Of a stretch of 5,307 bases of DNA, positions 4,516 to 5,307 are shown one piece after another (position 1 is the first letter of the stretch; each line of letters starts with the position of its first letter). A model generated the notes under the pieces. The model saw nothing but the letters and a program-made list of their open reading frames with translations, searched no databases and was not told the origin of the DNA. The DNA is taken from NCBI GenBank assembly GCA_964373925.1, contig CAYJWS010000072.1:1-5307 (forward strand). Direction: 5' to 3'. The translations under genes were made by a program, and so were the position numbers. The stretch is from CAYJWS01 sp964373925 (lineage in GTDB: Bacteria; Patescibacteriota; Patescibacteriia; Buchananbacterales; GWA2-38-13).

Positions 4516-4533
4516 ATCCCGCCTCGGCGGGAT
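4516..4533. repeat. Hairpin replacing the anticodon arm of R1
   Basis: ATCCCGCC pairs with GGCGGGAT around a 2-base turn. It stands exactly where the intact gene has its anticodon stem-loop, between TGC and AT(A/G)CCGC, and is nearly the same length. A hairpin has been exchanged for a hairpin, and the GGA anticodon is gone. Confidence 0.85.
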
Positions 4534-4556
4534 ATGCCGCAAGGTATCGCGGGTTC

Positions 4557-4598
4557 GTCCCGGGATTATCCCGGGACGCCCCGAGTTCATCTCGGGGC
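4557..4598. repeat. Tandem pair of 21-base hairpins in the T loop of R1
   Basis: Two abutting hairpins share the same geometry, an 8-bp stem and a 5-base loop. The stems are GTCCCGGG/CCCGGGAC with loop ATTAT, and GCCCCGAG/CTCGGGGC with loop TTCAT. They split the T loop after TTC. The matching dimensions of different sequences suggest a modular element or shared copying mechanism. Confidence 0.85.
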
Positions 4599-4642
4599 GA
4601 ATCCTACCTAAAAAATACATCAAACAAAATTCTTCCTTGAGC

Positions 4643-4707
4643 GGAGAGGTCGCATAGTGGCCTAGTGTCACCCTTCGGGTGATCAGCCACAGGCTGACGC
4701 AATATCT
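4643..4707 (+). pseudogene. Broken 5' part of tRNA-Ser leading into the GIY-YIG ORF (R2)
   Basis: Twenty-five bases match the intact tRNA-Ser exactly, from the acceptor strand through the D arm (4643-4667). Two abutting hairpins (4668-4697) replace the anticodon arm. CGCAATATCT then resembles the variable arm CGCAAGGTATCG with two bases missing. The GIY-YIG ATG follows immediately at 4708. The junction is in the variable region, the same place where copy A of tRNA-Asn passes into its GIY-YIG ORF. No 3' half is attached. Confidence 0.85.
4668..4697. repeat. Tandem pair of 15-base hairpins replacing the anticodon arm of R2
   Basis: TCACCC/GGGTGA around TTC, then TCAGCC/GGCTGA around ACA. Both are 6-bp stems with 3-base loops, directly abutting, each starting TCA and ending TGA. 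The same 6-3-6 geometry occurs at 1124-1138 in the tRNA-Asn locus. Confidence 0.85.
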
Positions 4708-4956
4708 ATGTTTTATACATATTTAATAAAAAGCAAAATAAAAAATTGGGTTTATATTGGTTCAACCAGAGATTTATTGAAAAGATATAAAGATCATAAT
4801 GAAGGAAGAGTCAAAAGTACAAAATTTTATAAACCTTTTATGCTTATATATTATGAAGCCTATACATCATATACTTTAGCCAGGAAAAGAGAGCTTGAAC
4901 TAAAAAAACATGGGCAACAAAAAGAAATATTATTAAAAAGATTAGGTTTAATATAA
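4708..4956 (+). CDS. Stand-alone GIY-YIG nuclease domain protein embedded in a broken tRNA-Ser
   Basis: This is an 82-residue single-domain GIY-YIG protein, paralogous to the one at 804-1046. TYLI at 4-7 stands at the GIY motif, where Leu replaces the usual Ile or Val after Tyr5. YIG is at 16-18, R26 is the likely catalytic Arg, HNEGR is at 30-34, and E62 in KRELELK is the likely catalytic Glu. By eye, residues 16-67 align with the left paralogue without gaps and with about half identical, including both catalytic positions. No DNA-binding extension is present. The ATG directly follows the tRNA-Ser variable-arm remnant and has no Shine-Dalgarno site. The intact tRNA-Ser starts 18 bases after the stop. 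Local base composition is more AT-rich than dnaG or rpoD, consistent with acquired DNA. Nuclease activity is a family expectation; tRNA-gene targeting is inferred from position only. Confidence 0.87.
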   Translation: MFYTYLIKSKIKNWVYIGSTRDLLKRYKDHNEGRVKSTKFYKPFMLIYYEAYTSYTLARKRELELKKHGQQKEILLKRLGLI

Positions 4957-4974
4957 ATTAATCTCATCTAACAT

Positions 4975-5062
4975 GGAGAGGTCGCATAGTGGCCTAGTGC
5001 GCTTGCTTGGAAAGCAAGTATACCGCAAGGTATCGCGGGTTCAAATCCCGCCCTCTCCGCCA
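4975..5062 (+). tRNA. tRNA-Ser(GGA), intact, CCA encoded
   Basis: This gene delivers Ser to UCC/UCU codons. The acceptor stem is GGAGAGG/CCTCTCC, the D arm GCA/TGC with a GG-containing loop, and the anticodon stem CTTGC/GCAAG around TTGGAAA, giving anticodon GGA. The long class II variable arm typical of tRNA-Ser is present (TACC/GGTA closed by GCAA), then the T stem GCGGG/CCCGC with loop TTCAAAT, discriminator G and encoded CCA. Length is 88 bases. It lies 18 bases downstream of the GIY-YIG ORF and is the only intact Ser copy among four pieces in this locus. It differs from broken copy R1 at one T-loop and one variable-arm base. Expression is probably from the promoter at 4420-4448. Confidence 0.97.
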
Positions 5063-5085
5063 AGGGAAGAAAAGCGAGAAGAAAC

Positions 5086-5107
5086 TTAAATCCTTCTCTC
5101 TCCGCCA
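5086..5107 (+). pseudogene. tRNA-Ser 3'-end scrap
   Basis: TTAAATCC followed by TTCTCTCTCCGCCA resembles the T loop, 3' T stem, 3' acceptor strand and CCA of the intact tRNA-Ser; the last 14 bases agree at 11 positions. It lies 23 bases past the intact gene, after a purine-rich spacer. This is the counterpart of the 3' scraps (copies C, D, E) that follow the intact tRNA-Asn, although here only one decayed piece remains. Confidence 0.65.
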
Positions 5108-5125
5108 ATAGTTTTAACCGAGATT

Positions 5126-5307
5126 ATGAAAACTCAATTTACAATTGGCATATTTGGAATAATTTTTGATAAGCAAGGCCGGGTGTTGCTTTGTCATAGG
5201 CGCGATTATGATTTATGGAACTTGCCAGGTGGTGGTTTAAAAAATAGCGAATCACCATGGGACGGTTTAAAAAGAGAAATAAAGGAAGAAACTGGCTTAG
5301 AGGTTGA
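5126..5307 (+). CDS. Nudix hydrolase, N-terminal part, cut by the window end
   Basis: Only the first 60 codons are present. The protein begins MKTQFTIGIFGIIFD, continues KQGRVLLCHRRDYDLWNLPGGG, and reaches a complete Nudix box. In that box G-x5-E-x7-R-E-x-x-E-E-x-G is satisfied by GGLKNSE, SPWDGLK and REIKEETGL at about 36-58. Nudix enzymes hydrolyse nucleoside diphosphates linked to another group, such as oxidised nucleotides or nucleotide sugars, using Mg2+ held by the box glutamates. The substrate cannot be told from this fragment; the short N terminus is MutT-like. The ATG is the first in frame and follows the tRNA-Ser 3' scrap by 18 bases, with no strong Shine-Dalgarno site. It may be read from the tRNA-Ser transcript, since no terminator is seen between them. 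Confidence 0.9.
   Translation, partial: MKTQFTIGIFGIIFDKQGRVLLCHRRDYDLWNLPGGGLKNSESPWDGLKREIKEETGLEV

Larger units (their letters stand above)
4468..4604 (+). pseudogene. Broken tRNA-Ser copy with hairpins in all three arms (R1)
   Basis: This copy aligns to the intact tRNA-Ser from the 5' acceptor strand to the T loop, with three changes. A 22-base hairpin insert follows GGAGAGGTCGC in the D stem. The whole 19-base anticodon-arm segment is exchanged for an 18-base hairpin (4516-4533), removing the anticodon. Two tandem 21-base hairpins (4557-4598) are inserted in the T loop after TTC. Between them ATAGTGGCCTAGTGC and CCGCAAGGTATCGCGGG are retained. The T loop without its insert reads TTCGAATCC, where the intact gene has TTCAAATCC. 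The copy ends at GAATCC, with no 3' acceptor strand. It cannot decode serine. Confidence 0.85.

Noticed and set aside
4374..4640. Plus-strand open frame of 88 codons over the tRNA-Ser R1 copy
   Set aside because: It translates the promoter, tRNA remnant and hairpins; no start signal or protein-like composition.

Overview
The window looks like a chromosomal segment of a small-genome, AT-rich bacterium, most likely of the Candidate Phyla Radiation (Patescibacteria, Parcubacteria-like). This placement is an inference. It rests on the dnaG-rpoD pair, tiny stand-alone GIY-YIG nuclease genes, weak or absent Shine-Dalgarno sites, one tRNA gene without an encoded CCA, and AT-rich spacers with short tandem motifs. 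The run of exactly 100 N at 448-547 indicates a scaffolded draft or metagenome assembly.

Centre (1240-4323, minus strand): two core genes, dnaG (primase) followed by rpoD (housekeeping sigma factor), separated by 48 bases. This is the back end of the classical macromolecular-synthesis operon. The DnaG TOPRIM motif has a Tyr where Asp is expected.

Left flank (265-1236, minus strand): a tRNA-Asn(GTT) locus. In transcription order it holds a consensus promoter, a broken 5' tRNA-Asn copy carrying inserted hairpins, an 80-residue GIY-YIG nuclease ORF, an intact tRNA-Asn, at least two tandem 5'-truncated tRNA-Asn copies carrying hairpins (119-bp period, interrupted by the assembly gap), a short 3' tRNA scrap, and an intrinsic terminator. 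A perfect 21-bp inverted repeat at 380-400 and 1144-1164 marks the two ends of what was probably the original tRNA gene.

Right flank (4420-5107, plus strand): a tRNA-Ser(GGA) locus with the same plan. It holds a promoter, two broken 5' tRNA-Ser copies with hairpins in place of or inside their arms, an 82-residue GIY-YIG ORF, an intact tRNA-Ser, and a short 3' tRNA-Ser scrap. A Nudix hydrolase gene starts at 5126 and runs off the window.

The main observation is that two unrelated tRNA genes, on opposite strands either side of dnaG-rpoD, show the same architecture. In each, a GIY-YIG ORF begins in the variable region of a disrupted tRNA copy, and an intact copy of the same tRNA follows 18 or 29 bases after the ORF. 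The broken copies carry GC-rich hairpins in the D loop and T loop, and their anticodon arms are partly or wholly replaced by hairpins. I interpret this as a minimal tRNA-targeting element that restores the tRNA it interrupts. The arrangement is read directly from sequence; the mechanism is inference.
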